From NCBI GenBank assembly GCA_010672925.1, contig JAAHFP010000021.1:1-64000 (forward strand): a stretch of DNA of 64,000 nt. Reading direction: 5' to 3'. This DNA comes from Symploca sp. SIO1C2. Lineage in GTDB: Bacteria > Cyanobacteriota > Cyanobacteriia > Cyanobacteriales > Coleofasciculaceae. The number at the start of each line of letters is the position of its first letter. The first letter of the stretch is position 1. Shown in pieces: positions 34,215 to 42,947 of this stretch. A program made the position numbers and the translations under genes. The notes under the pieces are model-generated. The model did not search any database. It had not been told where the DNA came from and saw only the letters and a program-made list of their open reading frames with translations.

Positions 34215-35153
34215 CCTGTTTAGATTAAAAACTGTGTAAAAGATAGTAGAAATCAATTCCTGAATAGCAAATATAATTCCTCTCAAGTCTTTCCTGACTT
34301 TAGGAATGAGGGAAACTAGAAAACTTTCCAGAAAGTTACTGTTACTTTCTCTCCATCATTTTTGAGCTGAAGAAAGGAAGTCCAATTTTCCCGATACTCC
34401 AAGCTCTTCCTACTGTTTCAGTAGCTTGTCACCCTTTGAGAGCTTTTGTATCAGTTGCTTACAACACTTACCTCACCAAACCACATATGATGTAAAAATT
34501 TGGCAAAGACTCTATTACACCCTACGAATAGAGTCTTTAAATTATTCTTCCCTCAGATAGAGGTAGATTGATTTGGCTGATGATTGTCAGTTACCTAGAT
34601 TCAAAAAGTTCCATCAATATGGATTTGCTATCACCCTGCGTTTAGCACTCACTGATGTGTTAGCGACAGTTACACCCAACGACAAAAAAGTTCAATAATC
34701 CTTAGTTGCACCAAAAACCGAAGATTGTAGTGCATTTCCCTGTTCTCGGCGTATGCTATTACTTTCGCGCCAAGTTACAGCCATCCGGAGGCATATATCT
34801 TCGGAACTAAAATGATACCTCAATCAGCCACGTTTAGCTATAACTAAAGTATAAAATATTACTATCAACTCAGCAACACAAGGGATAGAGGGGGAAAGTA
34901 GGAATATGAAGATTGTGGAATATACTTAAGGCTTGCTGAGTAAGTATTTAGGGAGAGCAAGAGGAAGGAGACAGAAGGCAGGAGGCTCCGAGGCTCCGAG
35001 GCTCCGAGGCGAGGAAGGGAAGCTGACTTGTTTCAGCTTCTTTTTGAGACATTGTCTATCTAACACTTATCAAAAAAACATGGCCAGATAAACTGGGTTT
35101 CGCAATTTTGATGTATATTAAGACTTTAAATTTTTGGTATAATGAGAGAAGCT
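34215..35153. other. long intergenic region
   Basis: Apart from the hairpin at 34505-34538 and a 'ggctccgag' direct repeat at about 34983-35010, no feature is supported. A short + strand frame of about 40 codons ending at 34698 has protein-like composition but no start signal or family. Confidence 0.35.
34505..34538. terminator. hairpin with 12-bp perfect stem
   Basis: AAAGACTCTATT (34505-34516) and AATAGAGTCTTT (34527-34538) pair perfectly across 10 bases. The A/T-rich flank resembles a factor-independent terminator in either direction, but no gene ends close to it. Confidence 0.4.
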
Positions 35154-35948
35154 CTAAAGAGATACTTCTGGGATTTCAGCCAAATGTAATAGCGAATCTT
35201 TGTTGTTAGTCATGGAACCTTCTGAAATTCGCTGACAACGAATTGCAAAGTTACAGTCACGGCATCTCCCAGTGGATACTTCTACTTGGGGAAATTGCTT
35301 TCCTGTCTGATAGTGTTGTCGCCACTGAGTTAATTTGATTAACTGCTTTGTTAAATCCTGTCGAGTTTGTTCATGTTGTAGTTGGCTGTAGGTGAACTTG
35401 AGGGTTTGGGGACCCGATTGGGACTTAACAAACCAGTAACTCATCGAAATTTGTTCTGGCAAGTAATCGCTGGTTTCGGCCAAAATATATAGATATAGCC
35501 TTGTCTGCCAGTCTTGGGCTAACCGTTGACGGTCTTTTGGTTGAGGATAGGTTTTCCAGTCAAGAATTTGTGCGCAGTTTTTGTCTTCAATCAACAAATC
35601 ATAGATAACAGTTAGTAAATAACCTTGGAAACTCAAGGTACGACAGTGCTCTGATTCGCGGAAAGTTTGAGGCGTTTTGGTTAAAATTTCTGGGGCTGCA
35701 TCCACTAAAGCAGTAACCCAATGTTGCAGCTGAGTATCTTCCTCTACCAGAGATTCCACTGGTAACCCTAGTTCCCTTTGCTGCATTACTAGGTGAAAGC
35801 GACTACCCCAAGTCAGATGTTCTTGTTGTTCCGGAGATACGTGGGTTCCGAGTTGTTCCAGGTAAATATGTTGAAATTTACGGGGACAGGCTTTAAGCAG
35901 GTTTAGCTGACCCTGAGATAAACGAACTAAAGACAATTCCTGATTCAT
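35154..35948 (-). CDS. PD-(D/E)XK nuclease family protein (RecB/Cas4-like)
   Basis: The protein has 264 residues. The RecB-type nuclease order is present: GSRFHLVMQQ (motif-I His), an Asp in VIYDLLIED, the ILDWKT (D-x-K) motif, and QTRLYLYIL (QxxxY). A Cys in ACPRKF near the N-terminus and CRDCNFAIRC near the C-terminus could ligate an iron-sulphur cluster, as in AddB and Cas4. It is probably a DNA-repair nuclease. No CRISPR array or cas genes are nearby, so Cas4 is not proposed. Confidence 0.85.
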   Translation of the reverse strand: MNQELSLVRLSQGQLNLLKACPRKFQHIYLEQLGTHVSPEQQEHLTWGSRFHLVMQQRELGLPVESLVEEDTQLQHWVTALVDAAPEILTKTPQTFRESEHCRTLSFQGYLLTVIYDLLIEDKNCAQILDWKTYPQPKDRQRLAQDWQTRLYLYILAETSDYLPEQISMSYWFVKSQSGPQTLKFTYSQLQHEQTRQDLTKQLIKLTQWRQHYQTGKQFPQVEVSTGRCRDCNFAIRCQRISEGSMTNNKDSLLHLAEIPEVSL

Positions 35949-35979
35949 AACCTACCACCTACCACCTAAAACCTACCAC

Positions 35980-36564
35980 CTAATTTTTGCTCAAAACAAA
36001 CACACTTCCTTCATTACCACGCCCAAGACGTAGATCTTGGTCGAGATAAGTAATATCTAGCCAACCTTGTTGATTACGATTCTCAATACCAAAGTCAAGG
36101 GCAAGAAACTTCTTGCCTGCTTCAATTTGCACAATAAAATCATTGGGAGACTGATAGCCGATTAAGCGTTGTAAACCAGCGATAGAACGCTCAAATTTCA
36201 CATTAACCCGCTTCTGAGAGACTGCCTCAAATCGAGCAGCAACGCTAACTAAGCCTTCGAGATAAGGGGGAGCCAAAAATTCGGCAATATTGTAAATTTT
36301 GGCATCTGAGGTACGAACACATTGGTAAATAGAGCCGAGTTTGGCTAAAGGAAACTGGTCTAGGTTCAAGAGAGCTTTACTGGTCGTATAAAGTAGACGC
36401 CAGTTGCCTTCCAGCAGTTCAGTTGCTGCCAGAGGCTCAGGAGTAGGGTTGCGGTCTTCCAACTGGGCAATTGCTGAGAGAATGGCAACTTTCTCTGTTT
36501 CCGTTGCCAGCAAGCCGCGATTCTTGCCTGCAATCGCTTCTAATAATTCTGCTTTATTAATCAT
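35980..36564 (-). CDS. PAP/fibrillin-family protein
   Basis: The protein has 194 residues. LEGNWRLLYTTSKALLNLD, GSIYQCVR and the C-terminal GWLDITYLDQDLRLGRGNEGSVFVL are the plastid-lipid-associated (fibrillin) fold, a lipocalin-like barrel that binds lipids or quinones at thylakoids. The family is confined to cyanobacteria and plastids, which supports the taxonomic call. It lies 31 bases from the nuclease gene on the same strand and may be co-transcribed. GGTTATT heptamers stand directly before the start (36567-36602). Confidence 0.9.
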   Translation of the reverse strand: MINKAELLEAIAGKNRGLLATETEKVAILSAIAQLEDRNPTPEPLAATELLEGNWRLLYTTSKALLNLDQFPLAKLGSIYQCVRTSDAKIYNIAEFLAPPYLEGLVSVAARFEAVSQKRVNVKFERSIAGLQRLIGYQSPNDFIVQIEAGKKFLALDFGIENRNQQGWLDITYLDQDLRLGRGNEGSVFVLSKN

Positions 36565-36704
36565 ATTTGGTTATTGGTTATTGGTTATTGGTTATTGGTC
36601 ATTGCTTCTTAGGATTGATTGTACAAACAACAAACAACAAACAACAAATAGCAAATGTTATTCTAGCTGTATAGGAATTCTAGAATTGCCAGCAAAATCT
36701 TGCC

Positions 36705-36929
36705 ATGTACAATCCTTCTTTACGTGAACAACCTCGTGATCACCAAGCTGAAGTCATTCCTCTTAACCAGCATACCTCCCTGTTAAAATGGTTAGAATCT
36801 CAAGGTCGTCTTTTGGCCCGTGAACCCCAAGACGAAAATTTAGTAGATGGTGAAGAGGAAATCTCGGAACTGATGGACGTTGATGATGCCACCTATGATG
36901 ATGATGACGATATGCTAGAGGATGAATAA
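36705..36929 (+). CDS. DUF3134-type small acidic protein
   Basis: The protein has 74 residues. MYNPSLREQPRDHQAEVIPL followed by LLKWLESQGRL is the cyanobacterial DUF3134 pattern. The C-terminus is a run of Asp/Glu residues (DDATYDDDDDMLEDE). It is soluble and of unknown role. The family name is from memory. Confidence 0.8.
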   Translation: MYNPSLREQPRDHQAEVIPLNQHTSLLKWLESQGRLLAREPQDENLVDGEEEISELMDVDDATYDDDDDMLEDE

Positions 36930-37035
36930 TTTTACATTGGTCATTGGTCGTTAGTCCTTTGGCATAGAGAAGAATAGAGAGTAGGAAATCGCCTACCACC
37001 TACTACCTACCACCTACTACCTACCACCTAACAAG

Positions 37036-37638
37036 CTAAGCTTGCTTCATCACCTGTAACAGAGATGTCAAAGCTTGGTCTTCATCGGGGTTAACCTGTC
37101 GATCAAGCATGGCAATACTGACTGCTTTAGGAAGAGCAATCGCAGCAATATCTGGTTCTAGTCCTTCTAAAAGGTTTTCCAGAGATTGGGGAACCTTAAG
37201 AGCAGATCTAATGCCTAGTAGCATTGGTTCATCTAAACCTAAAGCTTTTAGTTGGGGATAGATGGCATCCCAGTTGACTGCGACTTCCGGTTCCCCTACT
37301 TGGATGAGGTAGGCTAGCAACCGTTGGAGTTTACTCTGCTGTTTTGGTGTAATTTGAGGCTGAACTAGTTGTGAAATATTGGCATCACTGTTACTGCCGT
37401 TGAGGTTGGTGACAATTTTGCGCCAATCCTGGGAGTCACAGGCTTCTGGTTTACCTACAGTTAGAGAAATGCGAATATTGTGCTGATCACAAACATCTAA
37501 ATGGGTGACTTCAGCCTTCACACCCAGGAAACTTAACCATTGAGCCACCGTTGAAATTAGGGTAGTACGGGTTGCTTGAGAGTTAGCCAACAGACGAAGT
37601 TGGGTGTGAACCATAGGGCGCACGATTTGTGAAAGCAT
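37036..37638 (-). CDS. conserved cyanobacterial protein of unknown function
   Basis: The protein has 200 residues. It is soluble, starts with MLSQIVRPMVHTQLRLLANS, has a probable beta domain around KAEVTHLDVCDQHNIRISLTV and a helical C-terminal half (TPKQQSKLQRLLAYLIQVGE ... DEDQALTSLLQVM). It resembles conserved proteins of filamentous cyanobacteria, but no name can be given. CTACCAC heptamers follow the stop (about 36990-37030) and GTTAGGT heptamers precede the start region (37688-37722). Confidence 0.6.
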   Translation of the reverse strand: MLSQIVRPMVHTQLRLLANSQATRTTLISTVAQWLSFLGVKAEVTHLDVCDQHNIRISLTVGKPEACDSQDWRKIVTNLNGSNSDANISQLVQPQITPKQQSKLQRLLAYLIQVGEPEVAVNWDAIYPQLKALGLDEPMLLGIRSALKVPQSLENLLEGLEPDIAAIALPKAVSIAMLDRQVNPDEDQALTSLLQVMKQA

Positions 37639-37902
37639 AAGCCGAGACCATAAGCTAAGCGGAATAGATATGAGTTTAACTCACGATTATAGGTGTTAGG
37701 TGTTAGGTGTTAGGTGTTAGGTAGGGTTTTAGGTAAATAGGTGTTAGTAATTTTACACGCTAAGGTGTAAGTAAATTGAGCCACAAGATACAATTTCCTG
37801 GACAAACCGATTCCTCATTCCCAAAAAACACCGAATAAAGTATTATGAGCCAGTAGGAAATGCTATATACCAATTTATTTCCTTAACTTCTCATAATTAT
37901 CT

Positions 37903-39504
37903 ATGAAATTCTCCCGCAGAATTTTCACTAAAAATAGTGCTGTGCTACTGCTGAGTAGTTCCCTGTCTCCTGTGTTAATCAAGGAAGTACGTTGGCGGTT
38001 TGGAGAAGAGACAGTTCCAGTAGAAAAAGCCCAAAATCTTGACTTTATCAACAAAATAGATACCACTCTACCTCCAGTAACTGAACTATTAGTTCCTAGC
38101 TACTTAGGTAATGCTCAGAGGAGATTTTACGGTAGAGGTACACCTCAAGGATTAAATCTGATTCATAAATTCAATTTGGGTAGTGGCAGAACCAATGTTT
38201 TTGGTTCCATTCAAGTCTGGAGTGGTGCCGGGTGGACAGGACAACCAACTATTATCAAAGATCAAGATAAACTCTACTTAATTATTGGCTCCTATGATCA
38301 TCATTTAAGGAAAATTGACTTAGCAACAAATCAGGAGGTTTGGCGGTATAAATTTGATGATGTGATTAAAGGCTCATCTACTGTTTATCTCCAACCAGGA
38401 GCGAGTGAAGCCAATCAAGTAGTGGTTTTACAAGGAAGCAGGTTAGGTTTAAACAGTGTACTACAATCAAATCAGCCAGTGCCTAGCTTCAGAGCCATTT
38501 CCTTCAGGACTGGGCAAGAACTGTGGCGTATGAATATCAGGAAAACCGATAGTTATAGCCGAGATAATGATAGTAGTGCTTTATATTTGGGCAATGGCCA
38601 GATCTTTAATGTAGGGGAGAATGCTATTGGTTATTTTCTCAATAGTTATACTGGTGCGGCTCAAACCAAGGAAAACATGATACAGCCACAAGTCCTTGGG
38701 GAAGTCCAGCTGTATCGACCCGAAGATGTGCTGAGGCATCGGGGCAATCTGGTAGCAGAATCATCACCAGCGAGATTAAATGACCGGATTTTTGTGGCTG
38801 CGGGTTCTGGACATTTTTATGGCATTAGTATTGCTAGTCGTCAAATTGTTTGGGACTTTTATGTTGGCTCTGATTTAGATGGAACTATTGCCATATCGAA
38901 AGATGGAAAGCTCTTTTGTGCAGTGGAGAAGCAGTATATTCCCGGTAATGGTGGTGTGCTTAAACTCGACCCCAATAAGCCTCCAGCAGAAGCAGTAGAC
39001 TGGTTTTTACCTACTAGTAGTATCAGATTTGCTAATTGGAGAGGAGGAATTATTGGCTCAGTAGCTTTGAATGATGAGTATCGCTCCGAGGAATTACCTG
39101 CTTTGTTTGCGACTAATGCCATAGACGGTAATCTGTATATTGGTTCTCAAACCATGATTACTGGTGCTAAAGTACGAGGGCCATTGCTACAAAAGTCTTA
39201 CGATACACCTTTTATTGTCTTTAAACAAAGGGTAGGGCCATCTATTTCGACACCAATTTTTACTGATGGCAATCGACTAGTAACCGCAGGATATGATGGG
39301 GTTTATCTGTTTCAGCTTAATTTTGAACCAGCTCAACCTGGTACACCTAATACTTTGCTTAATGCTCAGGGAAAGCCTTGGCGTTTAGTAGTGCAACAAG
39401 TAGGTAGGTTTCTACCGGGGGTCTCTTTTGAATCTACCCCTGTTGTTTGGGATGGCTTGATTAGAATTTGTTCTAAGGATGGATTTATGTATACTTTGGG
39501 TTGA
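37903..39504 (+). CDS. Tat-exported PQQ-like beta-propeller protein
   Basis: The protein has 533 residues. The N-terminus MKFSRRIFTK with a following hydrophobic stretch (SAVLLLSSSLSPVLI) is a twin-arginine signal (SRRxFxK), so it should be exported folded. Blade-like repeats such as QPTIIKDQDKLYLIIGSYDHH, LATNQEVWRYKF, FRTGQELWRMNI and SRQIVWDFYVGSDLDGTI are the PQQ/quinoprotein propeller pattern. Whether a cofactor binds is unknown; related BamB-type proteins bind none. No operon partners. Confidence 0.8.
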   Translation: MKFSRRIFTKNSAVLLLSSSLSPVLIKEVRWRFGEETVPVEKAQNLDFINKIDTTLPPVTELLVPSYLGNAQRRFYGRGTPQGLNLIHKFNLGSGRTNVFGSIQVWSGAGWTGQPTIIKDQDKLYLIIGSYDHHLRKIDLATNQEVWRYKFDDVIKGSSTVYLQPGASEANQVVVLQGSRLGLNSVLQSNQPVPSFRAISFRTGQELWRMNIRKTDSYSRDNDSSALYLGNGQIFNVGENAIGYFLNSYTGAAQTKENMIQPQVLGEVQLYRPEDVLRHRGNLVAESSPARLNDRIFVAAGSGHFYGISIASRQIVWDFYVGSDLDGTIAISKDGKLFCAVEKQYIPGNGGVLKLDPNKPPAEAVDWFLPTSSIRFANWRGGIIGSVALNDEYRSEELPALFATNAIDGNLYIGSQTMITGAKVRGPLLQKSYDTPFIVFKQRVGPSISTPIFTDGNRLVTAGYDGVYLFQLNFEPAQPGTPNTLLNAQGKPWRLVVQQVGRFLPGVSFESTPVVWDGLIRICSKDGFMYTLG

Positions 39505-39536
39505 ATTTTGTATGTGGAACTGGCATCTATAGGCTT

Positions 39537-39560
39537 AACAAGGGGCTTAAGCCCCTTGTT
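39537..39560. repeat. 24-bp perfect palindrome after the propeller gene
   Basis: AACAAGGGGC and GCCCCTTGTT flank a central TTAA. It lies 32 bases after the stop at 39504 and could act as a terminator-like hairpin, though no T tract follows. A related half-site is near 29770-29790. Confidence 0.65.
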
Positions 39561-39639
39561 GCTCAGACACTGGGAGACAAAAGTTCTTGCCTTCTCCAAA
39601 GGCATTCAACAAGCACTCAAAAGATTAGGAAAATAAACT

Positions 39640-39900
39640 ATGCAAACTCAGCATCGCTCTCTTCCTGTCGCCAATCCTACTCTGAGTACATTAATTACAG
39701 AGTTAGGCTCAGAGTGTGAAAATGTTACTGCCCTAATCTATCAGCTTCAGTCACCTCACCTGAGTGATAGGCAACAAGCAGAAATTTTAGCTGAATTGCT
39801 GGCTGCTACAATTCATTTGAATGTCCACTGCGAGGAAGAGTTCCAAACACTCATTGCTCAGGAGATGGAAACATTGGCAGATGATGATGAACCTGATTAG
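39640..39900 (+). CDS. small conserved protein of unknown function
   Basis: The protein has 86 residues, acidic, with an alpha-helical pattern (LITELGSECENVTALIYQL, QQAEILAELLAATIHLNVHC). A TTAGGA sequence stands about 10 bases before the ATG. No family is recognised. Confidence 0.6.
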   Translation: MQTQHRSLPVANPTLSTLITELGSECENVTALIYQLQSPHLSDRQQAEILAELLAATIHLNVHCEEEFQTLIAQEMETLADDDEPD

Positions 39901-40003
39901 TTATTTTAGATAATACAAGACGCGATCGCTTCCCTACCTCAACAGACTATTCTCTGTGGAATTAGCATCTTGCCAGTCACCAAGAGGGCAAAAGAGTAAA
40001 GGG

Positions 40004-42694
40004 TTACAGAGTCCACGCTGCCTCACACACTACACGAAAACCGATAAGGTCTACGTGTGAGTAGCTTGGAACATAGTTGAGGCGAGACGCAGAACGGCAA
40101 ACCTTAGGATAGTCGAACCAGGAACCGCCCCGCAACAGCCGACAAAGATTCTCATGATCACCCCTATCCACCCACGCATTACTATCTTTCGGCGCACCTT
40201 CATAATTATTATGCCAATGGTCTGCACACCACTCCCAGACATTCCCATGCATATCGTAGAGTCCAAAGTCATTCGCTACCTTAAAGCTACCCACTGGAGT
40301 TGTTTTCCCACGATATTTACCTTGGGAACCAGAACCATAAATATAGTTGTCATCATAGTGAGCTAAGTTGGTTGTAATCGTCTCCCCAAAATGAAACGGA
40401 GTAGTTGTACCTGCCCGACAAGCATACTCCCATTCAGCTTCACTGGGTAGCCGATACTGTCGCCCAGTTTTTAGAGAGAGGCGATCACAAAACTCTACAG
40501 CATCATACCAAGAGACTCCCTCTACAGGACGGTCTTCACCTTGAAAACGGGATAGATTGGCTTGAAGTTTAGTCTTAACTGGTGGCAAAGCAGCTACGAC
40601 TTGCCATTGTGCCTGGGTAATTGCGTATTTACCCATGAGGAAGGATTTAACTGTTACCCTATGTTGGGGAGATTCAGAACTACGCCGTTCAGGTTCGTCT
40701 TTTGGAGAACCCATGAGAAAGCTTCCTGAAGGAATAGCAATCATCTCTAACTCAATTCCATTCCCTAAGTCTTCAGTAAAACAATGAGCTTGTTGTTGGC
40801 GACGATGGATGGTTAGTTTTGTTGCTTCTAACTCAATGGTTGCTACGTCAAAATCAAAAGGTTCTAGCTTAATTTCTGGGGTTGATGTATCAGAAGACTG
40901 GCCTTCCAACTGTTCAGCTAAAGCAGCATACTCTCCTCCCAAGCGGTGCAAAACCTGGGTGGCAATCCGAGCAAAAGGCATTACTTCCTTTTCTGTAGCT
41001 TTATCCCACTTAGCATGGGGAGATAGTAGAGCAGCAAAATTATTCATCGATAAACCAGCGCGGCGAGCAATATACTGGGAGACTTTCTCTAGCACCGCAT
41101 CAACATCTGGAATTGGAACAGAGTCTACCAGTAAATTTCTGACTCCCTCAACAAACTCGTACTGTACAATCTGGTCAGAGCCAGGATTTGTCTCCCAGCT
41201 GTCGGAGGGCGAAGCATTTGGATTGTATACCTTGGGTTTCTGCGATAAATTATCCCCCAAATGCTTCGCCCCTACACCTCCTACATCAGATTGAGGTTGC
41301 AAAAGACCACTCATAAAAACTTCAGCAACATGAACCTGCCTAGACTCTGGCAACAAAGTTTCCTGGATAAGATAAACTACAGGCAAACTCACAGGAACTG
41401 CTGCCATCAATCCAGCTAAACGCCTTGCTATCGGTGATGCTGTTGTCCGAAATCGCTTTACCAAATCTACCGCAGATAGTTGCTCTTGAGTTGCTGCCGA
41501 AGCTTGGGGTAATAAAGATAAATCCCACAAAATCCCAGTGGTTTGGGTATTCCCTGCCCCAGCCACCACTCGTGACCATTGTTTGAGAGAATCAGGTTCT
41601 AAGGTAATTACAGGTAAATTGACGGCATTAGCAAGATTCACTTCTTCCCAAACCGGTAATCCCTCAACCACTAGTTGACTATTAGCAACACCTGGGACTA
41701 AAGAACTTAATTGAATAGGAAACCCAGCACCTAAAGCTGTTCGTCCCCAGATGCGCTCTGGCAAAAGTTGTAAAATCGCTACTGGGCCATGATTTGACCA
41801 ATGCTTTAAAATTTGATAAACCTTACCTTGACGCCAAATAGGAGAAATACAGTCGCTAATCAGCAAGATTAAGCGCCTACCTGTAGGGTCTAATAATTCT
41901 TTAAAACTGCGGGAACGTTGCTTTTTGGCAGAAAAGTTACCTTTAGGAATTAGCTTGATTACCCCATTATGATCAGTTTTTAAGCCCCAAGTGCGAACAT
42001 CTCGAAAAGCACCTTGGAGTTCAGTCAGTCTCTGAAACTCAGCAATTATTTCTTGCCAAATTACTGTTGAACCAGATTCTTCCACCACCAGTGCCAATTC
42101 TAACCAACGTTCCGGTGCTGGCTTGAGTACAGGTGTCCAAATCCCTTTTTCAGAAATTTGGGTAACAGTTTCTTCTTCATCAATAACCGTCTGAGTTGGA
42201 GAAGGAACTTTCCGCATCAGGGGACGCAGTGCCCTTGCTAAAGCCAGAGGTTGACGTAATGCTGGGGCAGCAGGTGCTTGAAAAGGGATACCTTCAGATA
42301 CCGTTTTCTTTGGTATTTTCTTTGGTAACTGATTCTCTGGGGAATCGGGAAGATAAGCAGAGGCGGCGGGTGGATTAGATGTAGTTTTTATCGGTGGTGT
42401 TAATGGAGCATCAGGAGGTGTTTTAGTTTCGGTATTAATAGCAGTCTGATGGTCTTGAAGCGGGATAGCATCAATGTTATCCACGAAATTTGAGCTTGTG
42501 CTTTGAAATCCTTCACCAAATGTGGATCTAACAGCTGTTTCCTTTGGGGAAGTTTCCTCAATCTCACGGATTTGAACAGCTAACCAGAGGATATCGGCAA
42601 TTTGTTGAGCATCTAAGTCTAATTCAGCCTGTTTTAGCAGAGAATTCAGTTGAGCAATACCCAAAGTTTCTGGATCCATCTCATATCTGGTCAA
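40004..42694 (-). CDS. SAV_2336-type protein with C-terminal FGE/C-type-lectin domain
   Basis: The protein has 896 residues. The N-terminal 60 residues are helical; a Pro/Thr-rich linker follows. Residues about 150-500 match the SAV_2336 domain of bacterial conflict systems (ALARALRPLMRKVPS, ERWLELALVVEESGSTVIW, RRLILLISDCISPIW, LGAGFPIQLSSLVPG). Residues about 660-896 are an FGE-sulfatase fold (IPSGSFLMGSP, YAITQAQW, RLPSEAEWEYACRAG, LYDMHGNVWEWC, LRGGSW, IGFRVVC). The reactive Cys pair of true formylglycine enzymes is incomplete near LRGGSW, so it is probably a binding domain. Its last part looks like a retroelement-diversified region (separate entry). A palindromic repeat is inserted in frame at 41207-41271. 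Confidence 0.82.
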   Translation of the reverse strand: MTRYEMDPETLGIAQLNSLLKQAELDLDAQQIADILWLAVQIREIEETSPKETAVRSTFGEGFQSTSSNFVDNIDAIPLQDHQTAINTETKTPPDAPLTPPIKTTSNPPAASAYLPDSPENQLPKKIPKKTVSEGIPFQAPAAPALRQPLALARALRPLMRKVPSPTQTVIDEEETVTQISEKGIWTPVLKPAPERWLELALVVEESGSTVIWQEIIAEFQRLTELQGAFRDVRTWGLKTDHNGVIKLIPKGNFSAKKQRSRSFKELLDPTGRRLILLISDCISPIWRQGKVYQILKHWSNHGPVAILQLLPERIWGRTALGAGFPIQLSSLVPGVANSQLVVEGLPVWEEVNLANAVNLPVITLEPDSLKQWSRVVAGAGNTQTTGILWDLSLLPQASAATQEQLSAVDLVKRFRTTASPIARRLAGLMAAVPVSLPVVYLIQETLLPESRQVHVAEVFMSGLLQPQSDVGGVGAKHLGDNLSQKPKVYNPNASPSDSWETNPGSDQIVQYEFVEGVRNLLVDSVPIPDVDAVLEKVSQYIARRAGLSMNNFAALLSPHAKWDKATEKEVMPFARIATQVLHRLGGEYAALAEQLEGQSSDTSTPEIKLEPFDFDVATIELEATKLTIHRRQQQAHCFTEDLGNGIELEMIAIPSGSFLMGSPKDEPERRSSESPQHRVTVKSFLMGKYAITQAQWQVVAALPPVKTKLQANLSRFQGEDRPVEGVSWYDAVEFCDRLSLKTGRQYRLPSEAEWEYACRAGTTTPFHFGETITTNLAHYDDNYIYGSGSQGKYRGKTTPVGSFKVANDFGLYDMHGNVWEWCADHWHNNYEGAPKDSNAWVDRGDHENLCRLLRGGSWFDYPKVCRSASRLNYVPSYSHVDLIGFRVVCEAAWTL
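40046..40117 (-). other. candidate DGR variable region (VR)
   Basis: After LRGGSW the codons are TTC, GAC, TAT, then fixed CCT, then AAG and GTT, fixed TGC CGT TCT GCG, TCT, fixed CGC, then CTC, AAC, TAT, GTT, fixed CCA, and further NNC/NNT codons up to ATC GGT TTT CGT. Most changed codons keep a final C or T where an AAC or AAT (Asn) template would be expected, which is the adenine-directed pattern of diversity-generating retroelements. The fold (FGE/C-type lectin) and the C-terminal position fit. No reverse transcriptase or template repeat is in the window. Confidence 0.6.
41207..41271. repeat. palindromic element inserted in frame within the SAV_2336 gene
   Basis: GGGCGAAGCATTTGG (41207-41221) and CCAAATGCTTCGCCC (41257-41271) are exact 15-bp inverted repeats round 35 bases. 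The stretch is read through in frame as part of GVGAKHLGDNLSQKPK... in a linker. This 'gaagcattt' palindrome is a common intergenic repeat type in filamentous cyanobacteria (from memory). Confidence 0.75.
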
Positions 42695-42763
42695 TTAATC
42701 TTAATCGAAGTAGAGGTGGTTAACATAAGCTATCTTTAGCTTAACGCTTAGTTTCTACACTCA

Positions 42764-42881
42764 CCCAGAGTTTAAACTCTGGGCTAATAGCTAAAGTCCA
42801 CTTAAGTAGACTGAATATTTTTGGTAAGATTGAGTCATCTAAAGATGACTTGAGCTATTAGCAAGGAACTTAAGTTCCTTG
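42764..42881. repeat. cluster of palindromes (multi-hairpin element)
   Basis: It contains the perfect palindrome CCCAGAGTTTAAACTCTGGG (42764-42783), paired CTAATAGCT/AGCTATTAG arms (42784-42792, 42853-42861), AGTCCACTTAAGTAGACT (one mismatch, 42795-42812), AGTCATCT/AGATGACT (42833-42850) and the palindrome 42862-42881. The inner hairpins are enclosed by the CTAATAGCT arms, so one folded structure is possible. Confidence 0.75.
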
Positions 42882-42947
42882 TGGGGTATGAATTGTACGT
42901 TAAGTTGACACCAATATTGGTAGTTCTTGCCTTATTGTATTATTCTC

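Noticed and set aside
35154-35948. Cas4 identity for the PD-(D/E)XK protein with Cys cluster
   Set aside because: No CRISPR array or other cas gene is present; the same fold and Cys pattern occur in RecB/AddB-like repair proteins.
40004-42694. True formylglycine-generating enzyme
   Set aside because: The expected pair of Cys residues after GGSW is incomplete (only one Cys, in KVCRSA) and no sulfatase gene is nearby; a binding fold is more likely.
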